A stretch of 64,000 nucleotides of DNA from Sterolibacterium sp. (GTDB lineage Bacteria; Pseudomonadota; Gammaproteobacteria; Burkholderiales; Rhodocyclaceae). Positions 19,738 through 26,708 of the stretch are shown one piece after another. The position numbers were made by a program, and so were the translations under genes. Position 1 is the first letter of the stretch. Every line of letters begins with the position of its first letter. The notes under the pieces were generated by a model. It was not told the origin of the DNA and made no database searches. It was given only the letters and a program-made list of their open reading frames with translations. The stretch lies in assembly GCA_018062105.1 (NCBI GenBank), contig JAGOSV010000006.1, positions 1 through 64,000 on the forward strand, written 5' to 3'.

Positions 19738-20892
19738 GCCGGAAACATAACCGATGCGCAACCGCCGCGCCACATCACGGACATTATCGTGTGGCCGCCA
19801 GTCGATACGCCGAGGCTGCTCGATCTGCCTCACGAAAGCAGCATATTCGGCAAACACCTGGGCAGCCGTATAACGCTGCGAGCGCTGCATGAGAAACACC
19901 AGGCTGCTGTAGGCATCCACATAATCCGGCTTGGCAGCAATGGCCTTCCTGAAACAGGCCACTGCCTGTTCTTCATCCGCCCAGGACTGTGCAACCTTGC
20001 CCAGCCCAAACCACGCCGGTGCAAAATCCGGCCGCAGACGCAAGGCTTCATGAAAACAAGCTTCAGCCAATGTCCGACGATCCTGGCGTACATCCAGAAT
20101 CACTGCCTCATCCTGGTAAATGAATCCAAGATTGCTGCGCACCTCGTGCAAATCCGGCTGATAGCGCAATGCACTACGAAATGCTGTCTCAGCCTCGACC
20201 AGCCGCCCCTGTTTGTACAGGCAGTTGCCCAGCAGACCATGGCATAACGCATCCTGTGGCAGCTCCACCAGCGCGCGCTGAAAGCAGGTCGTCGCCTCGA
20301 CTAATTGCCCTGCACCCTCCAGCAACATACCAAGATTACGCCACGCCTGAGCATGCCGAGGTGCCTGTGCCACGGCAGCCCGGTAATGGCGAATGGCATC
20401 CTCCCTGCGTCCATTTTTTTCCAGCACGACAGCCAGATCGTACTGCGCCTGGGCAAAGCCCGGGTTGAGGGCAACGGCCTGGCGGAAGCTGTGTTCGGCC
20501 TCGGTCAGTTGTCCGGCCTGATACTGCATGTTGCCCAGATTGCTGTGGTACAGCGCACTGGCCGGATTCGCCCGGATGGCCAAAGCTACCAGCTCCAGCG
20601 CTGCCTTATGGTCGCCCAGACGGTGCGCCACAACCCCCATCTGGTGCAGGGCTTCGGCGTGTTGCGGGTTGCCTTGCAGGATACTTTCCAGGCAGGCAAT
20701 GGCTTGTGGCCAGTCCTGGGCGGCCTGATGTTGCATGGCCTGTTGGAGTAGCCGTGCTTCTTCTGCACTCTGGCTGGGTTGTCCCAGTGGGACAGCGGTG
20801 CCGGTGCCGGCTATCGCGCTCTGGCGGCAGCAGTGTTTGGCTTTCTTGCCGCTGCCGCAGGGGCAGGCGTCGTTGCGACCGGGTTTTTTCAT
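18640..20892 (-). CDS. SEC-C / TPR / GT41 O-GlcNAc-transferase-like protein, copy B
   Basis: 750 residues, same domain order as copies A and C. The N-terminal 156 residues (SEC-C motif plus first TPRs) equal copy A, and the C-terminal ~370 residues (from about YVSGDFYYHS) equal copy C. Only the middle TPR segment (19738-20424, about 229 codons) is its own; it has the motif LPQDALCHGLLGNCLYKQG and a longer TPR tail. GT41 motifs DLSGHTAHNR, GFAGTTG, LNTLNKIN and DPFPFPGATST are intact. It overlaps both neighbours by four bases, so the gene equals one 2,249-bp repeat period and looks like a chimera of A and C. Confidence 0.88.
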   Translation of the reverse strand: MKKPGRNDACPCGSGKKAKHCCRQSAIAGTGTAVPLGQPSQSAEEARLLQQAMQHQAAQDWPQAIACLESILQGNPQHAEALHQMGVVAHRLGDHKAALELVALAIRANPASALYHSNLGNMQYQAGQLTEAEHSFRQAVALNPGFAQAQYDLAVVLEKNGRREDAIRHYRAAVAQAPRHAQAWRNLGMLLEGAGQLVEATTCFQRALVELPQDALCHGLLGNCLYKQGRLVEAETAFRSALRYQPDLHEVRSNLGFIYQDEAVILDVRQDRRTLAEACFHEALRLRPDFAPAWFGLGKVAQSWADEEQAVACFRKAIAAKPDYVDAYSSLVFLMQRSQRYTAAQVFAEYAAFVRQIEQPRRIDWRPHDNVRDVARRLRIGYVSGDFYYHSVANYIEPILRHHDKKQFEVFCYYNLDKQDEVTARLKGYADHWVPCSFMTDDVLAERIRADQIDILVDLSGHTAHNRLMTFARKPAPVQATWIGFAGTTGLTAMDYRITDHYMDPPGLSERYHSEQLIRLPGSNVPFSPEACAPAVNELPALSSGQLTLSSLNTLNKINPQVARLWGRILAALPQARLMLGNVTDPLIRQRLLDLFQEVGVPEERLILHARMSMSDYLALHQQIDLGLDPFPFPGATSTYHSLWMGVPVITLAGDNAAARCGVATMGMVGLEQFITHSEEEYLQRTLEIVADLPALNRIRQSLRPKMQQTVCDAAGITRNLEAAYRDMWQHWCQRKGPHNHETAASTTQS

Positions 20893-21986
20893 GACTGAGT
20901 AGTACTGGCTGCCGTTTCGTGATTATGGGGCCCTTTGCGCTGACACCAGTGCTGCCACATGTCGCGATAAGCCGCCTCGAGATTCCGGGTGATGCCGGCT
21001 GCATCACAGACGGTTTGCTGCATCTTTGGCCGCAGGCTTTGCCGGATACGGTTCAGGGCGGGCAAGTCGGCGACAATCTCCAGGGTGCGTTGCAGGTATT
21101 CTTCTTCGCTGTGGGTGATGAATTGCTCCAGCCCGACCATACCCATGGTGGCGACACCGCAGCGGGCAGCGGCGTTGTCGCCGGCCAGGGTGATGACGGG
21201 CACACCCATCCAGAGGGAATGGTAGGTGCTGGTGGCGCCAGGGAAAGGAAAGGGGTCGAGTCCGAGGTCGATCTGCTGGTGCAACGCCAGGTAGTCGGAC
21301 ATGGACATACGCGCGTGCAAAATCAGCCGTTCTTCGGGGACGCCAACTTCCTGGAACAGGTCGAGCAGCCGTTGCCGGATGAGGGGGTCGGTGACGTTGC
21401 CGAGCATCAGGCGGGCTTGTGGCAGGGCGGCCAGAATGCGCCCCCACAGCCGGGCAACCTGGGGGTTGATCTTGTTGAGGGTGTTGAGGGACGAGAGGGT
21501 GAGCTGGCCGCTGCTCAGGGCGGGCAGTTCGTTGACTGCGGGGGCGCAGGCTTCGGGGCTGAAGGGCACGTTGCTGCCGGGCAACCGGATCAGTTGTTCG
21601 CTGTGATAGCGCTCGCTCAGCCCGGGCGGGTCCATGTAGTGGTCGGTGATGCGATAGTCCATCGCCGTCAGACCCGTGGTTCCTGCAAAACCAATCCAGG
21701 TCGCCTGCACCGGCGCTGGCTTGCGGGCAAAGGTCATCAGCCGGTTGTGCGCCGTGTGCCCCGACAGATCCACCAGAATGTCGATCTGATCCGCCCGGAT
21801 CCGCTCGGCCAGCACATCATCCGTCATGAAGGAACAGGGAACCCAGTGATCCGCGTAACCCTTCAGCCGCGCCGTCACTTCGTCCTGCTTGTCAAGGTTG
21901 TAGTAACAAAACACCTCAAACTGCTTCTTGTCGTGATGACGCAAGATCGGCTCAATGTAATTGGCCACCGAGTGATAGTAAAAATC
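20425..21986 (-). repeat. 1,562-bp direct repeat, copy 2 (C catalytic end + B N-terminus)
   Basis: Partner of 18176-19737. On the minus strand it covers the catalytic domain of copy C, the ATGA junction and the first 156 codons of copy B. Because both repeats span the same out-of-register junction, homologous recombination between them would remove or add exactly one gene (copy B) without breaking a frame. Confidence 0.9.
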
Positions 21987-23126
21987 TGCAGAAACATAAC
22001 CGATTTTCAGACGACGCTGCCCATCCGCGACATTGACATGCGGCAGCCAGTGCGCCCTCAAAGGAGTTTCGATCATGCCCGCATACTTCGCGCTCTCGAG
22101 CCACAGCTCCTGGCTGGAGAACTCTGGTGAGCGCTGCATCTGGAACAGGATGGCGCTACGGATCGCCCAGCCAGAATCCGGCTTGATGGCCAATGCTTTC
22201 TTCATCAGACGAACGGCCTCTCCCCCATCGCCTGATGTCATGGCCAGCCTGCCCAGACCCACATAAGGCATGGGCAATTCCGGATTCAGGCTAACCGCCT
22301 GATCGAAGCACACCCGGGCATCCGCCAGTTGTCCCAGAAAAATACAGACGGCTCCAAGGTTGTTGTATGCCTCGGCAAATGACGGCTGGCAACGGACGGC
22401 CTGCTGATACGCCCGAGCCGCCTCCTCGAGCTTGCCCTGCTTCTCGTAGCCTGCGCCCAGCTGGAAATAACCCTCGGCATAACACGCCTGGCCTGCGTCG
22501 ACCGAGCGCTGGTAACAGGACATGGCTTCGTCCAGTTCCCCACGCTCCTCCAGCAGACGGCCCAGATTGCGCCAGGCATCCGGATTGTTCGGCCGCAGGC
22601 GCAACGTTTCACGATATTCCCGGATGGCCTCGTCCTGCCGCGCTGTCTCGAACAACACCATCGCCAGATCGTTATGCACCGAGGCATACGCCGGATCCAA
22701 TGCCAACGCCTGACGAAAACTGTGCTCCGCCGCCCCCAACTGCCCGGCCTGATACTGCATGTTGCCCAGATTGCTGTGGAACTGGGGATTGCCCGGCTGC
22801 AAGGACAGGGCATGCGCCAGCAAGGTCATCGCCAGATCGTTGTCACCCAGATGATGTGCCGCCACCCCCATCCAATGCAACGCATCCGCATGCTCCGGAT
22901 TGCGCTGCAAAATCGTCTCCAGGCAACGAACTGCCTGCGGCCAGTCCTGGGCCGCCTGAAAGTCAAGCGCCTGCTGCAACAGCCGGCACTCCTCATCCGC
23001 CCATGCCGCCACTGGTGCCACTGGTGCCACTGGTGACGATGGCGATGATGATGGTGACCCACAGCAATGCTTGGCTTTCTTGCCGCTACCACATGGGCAG
23101 GGATCATTACGACCGGTTTTGCTCAT
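20889..23126 (-). CDS. SEC-C / TPR / GT41 O-GlcNAc-transferase-like protein, copy C
   Basis: 745 residues, first gene of the operon. ATG 23126 is chosen because it opens MSKTGRNDPCPCGSGKKAKHCC and is preceded by GAAGGA; an open extension to 23252 lacks support. The SEC-C motif is followed by a Ser/Pro/Val linker encoded by a 9-bp repeat, about eight TPRs (35-320) and a GT41 domain identical to that of copy B from residue ~380 on. The N-terminal half differs from A and B (SPSSSPSSP linker, different TPR surface). No signal peptide, so cytosolic. Acceptor unknown; flagellin (44.5-46.5 kb) is a reasonable candidate. Confidence 0.88.
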   Translation of the reverse strand: MSKTGRNDPCPCGSGKKAKHCCGSPSSSPSSPVAPVAPVAAWADEECRLLQQALDFQAAQDWPQAVRCLETILQRNPEHADALHWMGVAAHHLGDNDLAMTLLAHALSLQPGNPQFHSNLGNMQYQAGQLGAAEHSFRQALALDPAYASVHNDLAMVLFETARQDEAIREYRETLRLRPNNPDAWRNLGRLLEERGELDEAMSCYQRSVDAGQACYAEGYFQLGAGYEKQGKLEEAARAYQQAVRCQPSFAEAYNNLGAVCIFLGQLADARVCFDQAVSLNPELPMPYVGLGRLAMTSGDGGEAVRLMKKALAIKPDSGWAIRSAILFQMQRSPEFSSQELWLESAKYAGMIETPLRAHWLPHVNVADGQRRLKIGYVSADFYYHSVANYIEPILRHHDKKQFEVFCYYNLDKQDEVTARLKGYADHWVPCSFMTDDVLAERIRADQIDILVDLSGHTAHNRLMTFARKPAPVQATWIGFAGTTGLTAMDYRITDHYMDPPGLSERYHSEQLIRLPGSNVPFSPEACAPAVNELPALSSGQLTLSSLNTLNKINPQVARLWGRILAALPQARLMLGNVTDPLIRQRLLDLFQEVGVPEERLILHARMSMSDYLALHQQIDLGLDPFPFPGATSTYHSLWMGVPVITLAGDNAAARCGVATMGMVGLEQFITHSEEEYLQRTLEIVADLPALNRIRQSLRPKMQQTVCDAAGITRNLEAAYRDMWQHWCQRKGPHNHETAASTTQS
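23011..23037 (-). repeat. 9-bp in-frame tandem repeat, about 3 copies
   Basis: ACTGGTGCC twice and ACTGGTGAC once, inside the linker after the SEC-C motif of copy C, encoding a Val-Ala-Pro-type repeat on the minus strand. Since the unit is nine bases, copy-number changes would alter linker length without a frameshift. Confidence 0.75.
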
Positions 23127-23244
23127 GAAATCCTTCGTTTTTATACCCGGAAACGGCACCCATGGCAGAAAGCACGCTGCGCACCACATCGCACAGCGCA
23201 ATATACGCGAGAGCAACACAGCGCGAAAAGCCTCCCTACAAAAC

Positions 23245-23253
23245 TGGTACAAT
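23245..23253 (+). promoter_or_regulatory. Candidate extended -10 promoter for the 23316 gene
   Basis: TGGTACAAT fits the extended -10 pattern TGn-TACAAT on the plus strand, 62 bases upstream of ATG 23316 and within the 189-base divergent gap between that gene and the GT41 operon. No good -35 hexamer is visible, which is common for extended -10 promoters. No experimental support. Confidence 0.35.
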
Positions 23254-23268
23254 CGCTACTGCTTTTTC

Positions 23269-23289
23269 CTGTACTCTGTACTCTGTGCT
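23269..23289. repeat. Heptanucleotide tandem repeat (CTGTACT, about 3 copies)
   Basis: CTGTACT, CTGTACT and CTGTGCT run head to tail in the divergent intergenic region, between the candidate promoter and ATG 23316, so they would lie in the 5' leader. Further heptamer arrays occur at 24952 and 56009. Confidence 0.7.
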
Positions 23290-23315
23290 ATTACCCTGCG
23301 TCCTGCCGCCGTTTC

Positions 23316-24050
23316 ATGGAAATCCGTACATTTGACACACACGATCTGCGATGCGCCCTGGCCGATGGCTGGGCCATCGCCCATCGCACGCGCTACGTCA
23401 GCAGCCTCTACGCCGCCCTCTTCGTCCTAGCCGGTGCAGCCATCCTGGCCACCCTGCTCCTGCAAGGCTTTACCCCCTTCATCATCGCCGCCGCCGGTGC
23501 CTTCATGCTGATCGGCCCGGTCATCCTAGCCGGCTTTTTTGGCATCGCCCGCGCCGACGAACAAGGCCGCTCGGCCAATCTTGGCAGCCTCATGGCCGGC
23601 TTTACCGAAGCCTCCAGCGCCATCTGGGTCATCGCCCTGGTCTGCGCCCTGCTGTTCATGATTTTTGTTACCGATGCCGCCATCCTCTACAGCTACATGG
23701 TTGGACGCACCCCCGTCTGGCTGAGCGGTATCGACCTGGCGCACACGGGTGTCCGCACTTTTCTGGTCTGGGGAATGATTTCCGGTCTAGCCATTGCCGG
23801 CATGCTGTTCTGTGTGGCTGCCTTTTCAATCCCGCTGCTGTGCGAACATCGTGCCCACCTGGTTCAGGCCGTCGTCGCCAGCGTCCGTGCCACCTTTGGC
23901 AACCCGTTGCCGATGCTGGTCTGGGCGCTGCTGCTGGCCACCCTGACCATGGGCAGCATCCTGTTGCTACCGCTCCTGCTGCTGACACTGCCCTGGCTGG
24001 CGCACAGCAGCTACGCCCTCTACCGCCGGGTCTTCCCCCAGCCAGCCTGA
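23316..24050 (+). CDS. DUF2189-like integral membrane protein
   Basis: 244 residues with about six membrane helices (near 32-52, 55-78, 100-122, 150-175, 205-225 and 227-240). The hydrophilic N-terminus (TFDTHDLRCALADGW), a Gly-Pro-x-x-Leu-Ala-Gly-x-x-Gly-Ile core in helix 2 and a short conserved RADEQGR loop match the DUF2189 family of proteobacterial membrane proteins. Function is not known. ATG 23316 is preferred over an upstream extension that would cross the intergenic repeats. It is divergent from the GT41 operon and ends 10 bases before the convergent Ddn-like gene. Confidence 0.75.
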   Translation: MEIRTFDTHDLRCALADGWAIAHRTRYVSSLYAALFVLAGAAILATLLLQGFTPFIIAAAGAFMLIGPVILAGFFGIARADEQGRSANLGSLMAGFTEASSAIWVIALVCALLFMIFVTDAAILYSYMVGRTPVWLSGIDLAHTGVRTFLVWGMISGLAIAGMLFCVAAFSIPLLCEHRAHLVQAVVASVRATFGNPLPMLVWALLLATLTMGSILLLPLLLLTLPWLAHSSYALYRRVFPQPA

Positions 24051-24060
24051 CGAACACCCG

Positions 24061-24630
24061 TCATTCACTCCCATCCGGCCCGGCCTGCGGCGTCAAGATC
24101 ACCAGCGGAAAAATCCGCTCACTGCGGTCTGCCACCTCCTGCCAATACGGAAACACCTGCGTTAGCCGCGGCCACAAAACACTCCGCTCCTCATCCGTCG
24201 CCAGGCGCGCTCGCAAGGTTTGTGCCACACCCAGGCGCGTCACACGAACCTCCGGTTGTGCCCGGATATTCGATAGCCAGAGGGGATCACGGGGGTCGCC
24301 ACCATTCGAGGCCACCAATATGATGCCTCCTTCCTCTTCCATATAAAACAACGGCTGGGTACGCGGCAACCCAGATTGTCGACCACATGTCGTCAGCAAC
24401 AATACCGGCCGCCCGAGAAAACTGTTCCCCAGGCGTCCCCGGCTGATCCACAACAACCAGACATTACTGCGGGTAATCCATTTCTTGACCATGGCAAAGC
24501 GGCGAATCTGGCGTTCCGTATGCCGTTGCGTTACCCCACGCCGTATTTCGAGATCAATCGTCTCCCCCACAACAAACAGCCCCAGGATATTAGCCGTCAC
24601 TTTCCTGACGAACGTCTTCATTCCCATCAA
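24061..24630 (-). CDS. Ddn-like nitroreductase/quinone-reductase family protein (first paralogue)
   Basis: 189 residues of the split-barrel deazaflavin-dependent nitroreductase family (Ddn-like): GRLGNSFLGRPVLLLTT, GLPRTQPLFYMEE, VASNGGDPRDP and the C-terminal FPYWQEVADRS motif. In mycobacteria relatives use F420H2 to reduce quinones or nitro compounds, but family membership alone does not prove F420 use, and no F420 biosynthesis gene lies in this window. The N-terminal ~50 residues carry one hydrophobic segment (ANILGLFVVGE). A paralogue lies at 25421-26017 on the other strand. Start ATG 24630; inner ATGs at 24627 and 24621 are alternatives. Confidence 0.8.
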   Translation of the reverse strand: MMGMKTFVRKVTANILGLFVVGETIDLEIRRGVTQRHTERQIRRFAMVKKWITRSNVWLLWISRGRLGNSFLGRPVLLLTTCGRQSGLPRTQPLFYMEEEGGIILVASNGGDPRDPLWLSNIRAQPEVRVTRLGVAQTLRARLATDEERSVLWPRLTQVFPYWQEVADRSERIFPLVILTPQAGPDGSE

Positions 24631-25054
24631 AAAGCTCCAAAAAACACAATACCCGCCCGCAGGATAGCCTGTATTCCTGTATTCCGCAGCAGCTCCAGGA
24701 AAACATCTGGGAAAACATCATGGCCATAAATCATTAATGACCACCCAGGCACCGCAAAAAATCAAGAACCAAAAAGCATCAAAAAAATAAACATCCTATT
24801 ATCCGCCTCACATTTATGGAGATATACTACGCAATGGCGTGTAGCTTTTTCAAAACACAACCATCCATCATGAAACAGGCACGTCACCTATACCATTCCC
24901 CTGCACCAGAATATGAATCAGGAATCAGGCATTGTGGATTGCTGGATTGTGTTGTGCATTGTGCATTGTGCATTGTGCATTGTGCATTGAAAATTGCACC
25001 AATACCACGCCGCGCTACCATTGTTTCATTCAACCCACCCCTCAAGGAACCATC
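24631..25054. other. AT-richer intergenic region between a Ddn-like gene and the H-NS-like gene
   Basis: 424 bases without a convincing gene. It is visibly more AT-rich than its surroundings, with A-runs near 24755-24790, an imperfect duplicated CCTGTATT octamer near 24668-24683 and the TTGTGCA heptamer array. It should contain the divergent promoters of the two neighbours, but no strong -35/-10 pair is clear. Confidence 0.6.
24952..24986. repeat. Heptanucleotide tandem repeat (TTGTGCA x5)
   Basis: Five perfect head-to-tail copies of TTGTGCA, ending with a partial TTG, about 68 bases upstream of the H-NS-like start codon. The position is promoter-proximal, so unit-number changes by slippage could alter promoter spacing or regulator binding. 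The array is intergenic, so no coding frame is affected. Confidence 0.9.
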
Positions 25055-25384
25055 ATGGAAACAAGCACCCAGATCCACTCCATTGACGAACAGATTGCGC
25101 AACTGACCCGACAAAAACAGGCACTGCTCGAGCAGACCCGCAGCAGTGATCTGGAAATCTGCAAACGCCTCATTCAGCAATACGGCTTTGGCAAATCCGA
25201 ACTGGGTTTCATTGGCAAAGCTGGTACCTTGAAAAACAAAGCCCCTGGCAAAGGGGCGAAATATGTCAATCCGAACAACAAGGCCCAGACATGGAGCGGC
25301 CGCGGCCGCCAGCCAGGCTGGATGAAAGCCGCCTTGGCCAAGGGCATGACGGCAGAACAACTCCTCATCCAGCCCGGCGCCTGA
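25055..25384 (+). CDS. H-NS family nucleoid-associated protein
   Basis: 109 residues. An N-terminal helical oligomerisation region (IDEQIAQLTRQKQALLEQ) is followed by a linker rich in Gly/Lys and the H-NS-type DNA-binding core TWSGRGRQPGWMK near residue 83, the motif that inserts into the minor groove of AT-rich DNA. AAGGA at 25045-25049 places the start at ATG 25055; the frame extends further upstream through the heptamer repeat but without a start signal. Proteins of this class silence horizontally acquired genes. It sits between two Ddn-like paralogues. Confidence 0.9.
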   Translation: METSTQIHSIDEQIAQLTRQKQALLEQTRSSDLEICKRLIQQYGFGKSELGFIGKAGTLKNKAPGKGAKYVNPNNKAQTWSGRGRQPGWMKAALAKGMTAEQLLIQPGA

Positions 25385-25420
25385 ACCTATCCCTGAGCAG
25401 CATTCCTCCAGGAACATCCC

Positions 25421-26017
25421 ATGCCGGGGCCATCGGAGCTCATCAAAAAAGTGGTCAGCAACATGCTGGGCTTGATCGTCTATGGCGAAATGGGCGACAT
25501 CGACAGCAAGCGCGGCATTACCACCCGACATACACGCAGCCAGGAACGGCGTTTCGCGATCGTCAAGAAACTCATCACGAAAACGAACGTCTGGCTGCTC
25601 CATGTCAGCAAGGGTCGTCTTGGCAACAGCTTTCTCGGCCGGCCAGTATTGCTGCTGACCACGCGCGGGCATAAATCCGGTCTGCCACGCACGCAACCCC
25701 TGTTCTATGTCGAAAATGGAGGGCGCATCATGCTGGTCGGCTCCAATGGCGGCAGCCCGGAGGACCCAGCCTGGGTACAGAATATCCGGACACATCCACA
25801 AGCAACCATCCGCCGGAACGGAGTCGCACAGACCATGCAGGTTCGCATCGCCGATGCCGAAGAAAAAGCCCGGCTGTGGCCGACGATGACGGTCGCCTTT
25901 CCTTACTGGCAGGAAGTCTCCGACCGCAGCACACGCGATTTTCCCGTCATCATCCTGGAGCCCGAAGCCATGCTGCCCCCGGAATCACCGCATGCCCGGA
26001 CCACCCCATCTGCCTGA
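25421..26017 (+). CDS. Ddn-like nitroreductase/quinone-reductase family protein (second paralogue)
   Basis: 198 residues, clearly homologous to the 24061-24630 product: KKVVSNMLGLIVYGEMGDID, GRLGNSFLGRPVLLLTTRG, SGLPRTQPLFYVEN, GSNGGSPEDPAWVQNIR and FPYWQEVSDRS all align. It starts 36 bases after the H-NS-like gene on the same strand and may be co-transcribed with it. The two paralogues are in opposite orientation around that gene, as after an inverted duplication. Cofactor (F420 or another flavin) and substrate are unknown. Confidence 0.8.
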   Translation: MPGPSELIKKVVSNMLGLIVYGEMGDIDSKRGITTRHTRSQERRFAIVKKLITKTNVWLLHVSKGRLGNSFLGRPVLLLTTRGHKSGLPRTQPLFYVENGGRIMLVGSNGGSPEDPAWVQNIRTHPQATIRRNGVAQTMQVRIADAEEKARLWPTMTVAFPYWQEVSDRSTRDFPVIILEPEAMLPPESPHARTTPSA

Positions 26018-26076
26018 GCCATCCTGAACCATCGTTGCAGCAGAAAATCCGCCACAGCCACAATGTTCCGTTCCGT

Positions 26077-26703
26077 TCAGGCGGGTGACCGCCCCGTCCA
26101 GCGGGGTCGCAACTGGTGTTCGATCTCCAGCTGATCGAGCACTTTGGCCACCCCTTGATGCACGATGTCCATCACGCTCTGCGGCTGGTCATAAAACGCC
26201 GGCATCGGCGGCAAGATGCGGGCACCATAATCCGCTGCCCGCATCATCAGTTCGAGATGCCCTTTGTGTAGGGGAGTCTCACGCACCATCAGCAACAGCG
26301 GCCGCCGCTCCTTCAGCATCACGTCGGCAGCCCGGGCAATCAGCGTCCCTGAATACGAATTGGCGATGGCTGACAATGTCTTGATGCTGCACGGTGCAAC
26401 GACCATGCCACGCATCCGGAAGCTGCCGCTGGCCACGGCCGCACCGATATCCTTGTTCGAATAAACCACACTGGCCAAACCGCGCACCTCCTCCAGCGTA
26501 TGGCGTGTCTCGAGTGCCAGCGTCATGGCCGCTGCCTCGCTGATGATGAGATGCACCTCCTCACCCAGCTGTTGCAGTACCCGCAACAGTTCCACCCCAT
26601 AAATGACACCTGTCGCACCGGTGAGCGCCACCAGCAACGGAAGCCGCGGCCGGGCGGCCGATCGCTCTGGGGCATCGGCCGCCATGGTGGAAATAATGGC
26701 CAT
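26077..26703 (-). CDS. ubiX: Flavin prenyltransferase UbiX
   Basis: Makes prenylated FMN, the cofactor of UbiD-type decarboxylases needed in ubiquinone synthesis. The 208-residue product shows the FMN-binding ALTGATGVIYG loop near residue 25, the MVVAPCSIKTLSAIA motif near 110, and PLLLMVRETPLH with the catalytic arginine and glutamate. It begins five bases after the fadD stop and is probably the second gene of that operon. ATG 26703 gives a 20-residue N-terminal leader; a start at 26685 is possible. No ubiD is in the window. Confidence 0.93.
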   Translation of the reverse strand: MAIISTMAADAPERSAARPRLPLLVALTGATGVIYGVELLRVLQQLGEEVHLIISEAAAMTLALETRHTLEEVRGLASVVYSNKDIGAAVASGSFRMRGMVVAPCSIKTLSAIANSYSGTLIARAADVMLKERRPLLLMVRETPLHKGHLELMMRAADYGARILPPMPAFYDQPQSVMDIVHQGVAKVLDQLEIEHQLRPRWTGRSPA

Positions 26704-26708
26704 GCCGC

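Noticed and set aside
18670..20247. 525-codon open frame on the plus strand across the GT41 genes, repeated in part at 20919-22130
   Set aside because: It is the antisense frame of the minus-strand glycosyltransferases, lacks any family motif, and recurs only because the underlying DNA is duplicated.
24952..24986. Possible CRISPR repeat run
   Set aside because: Units are seven bases with no spacers; it is a simple tandem repeat and no cas gene is present.
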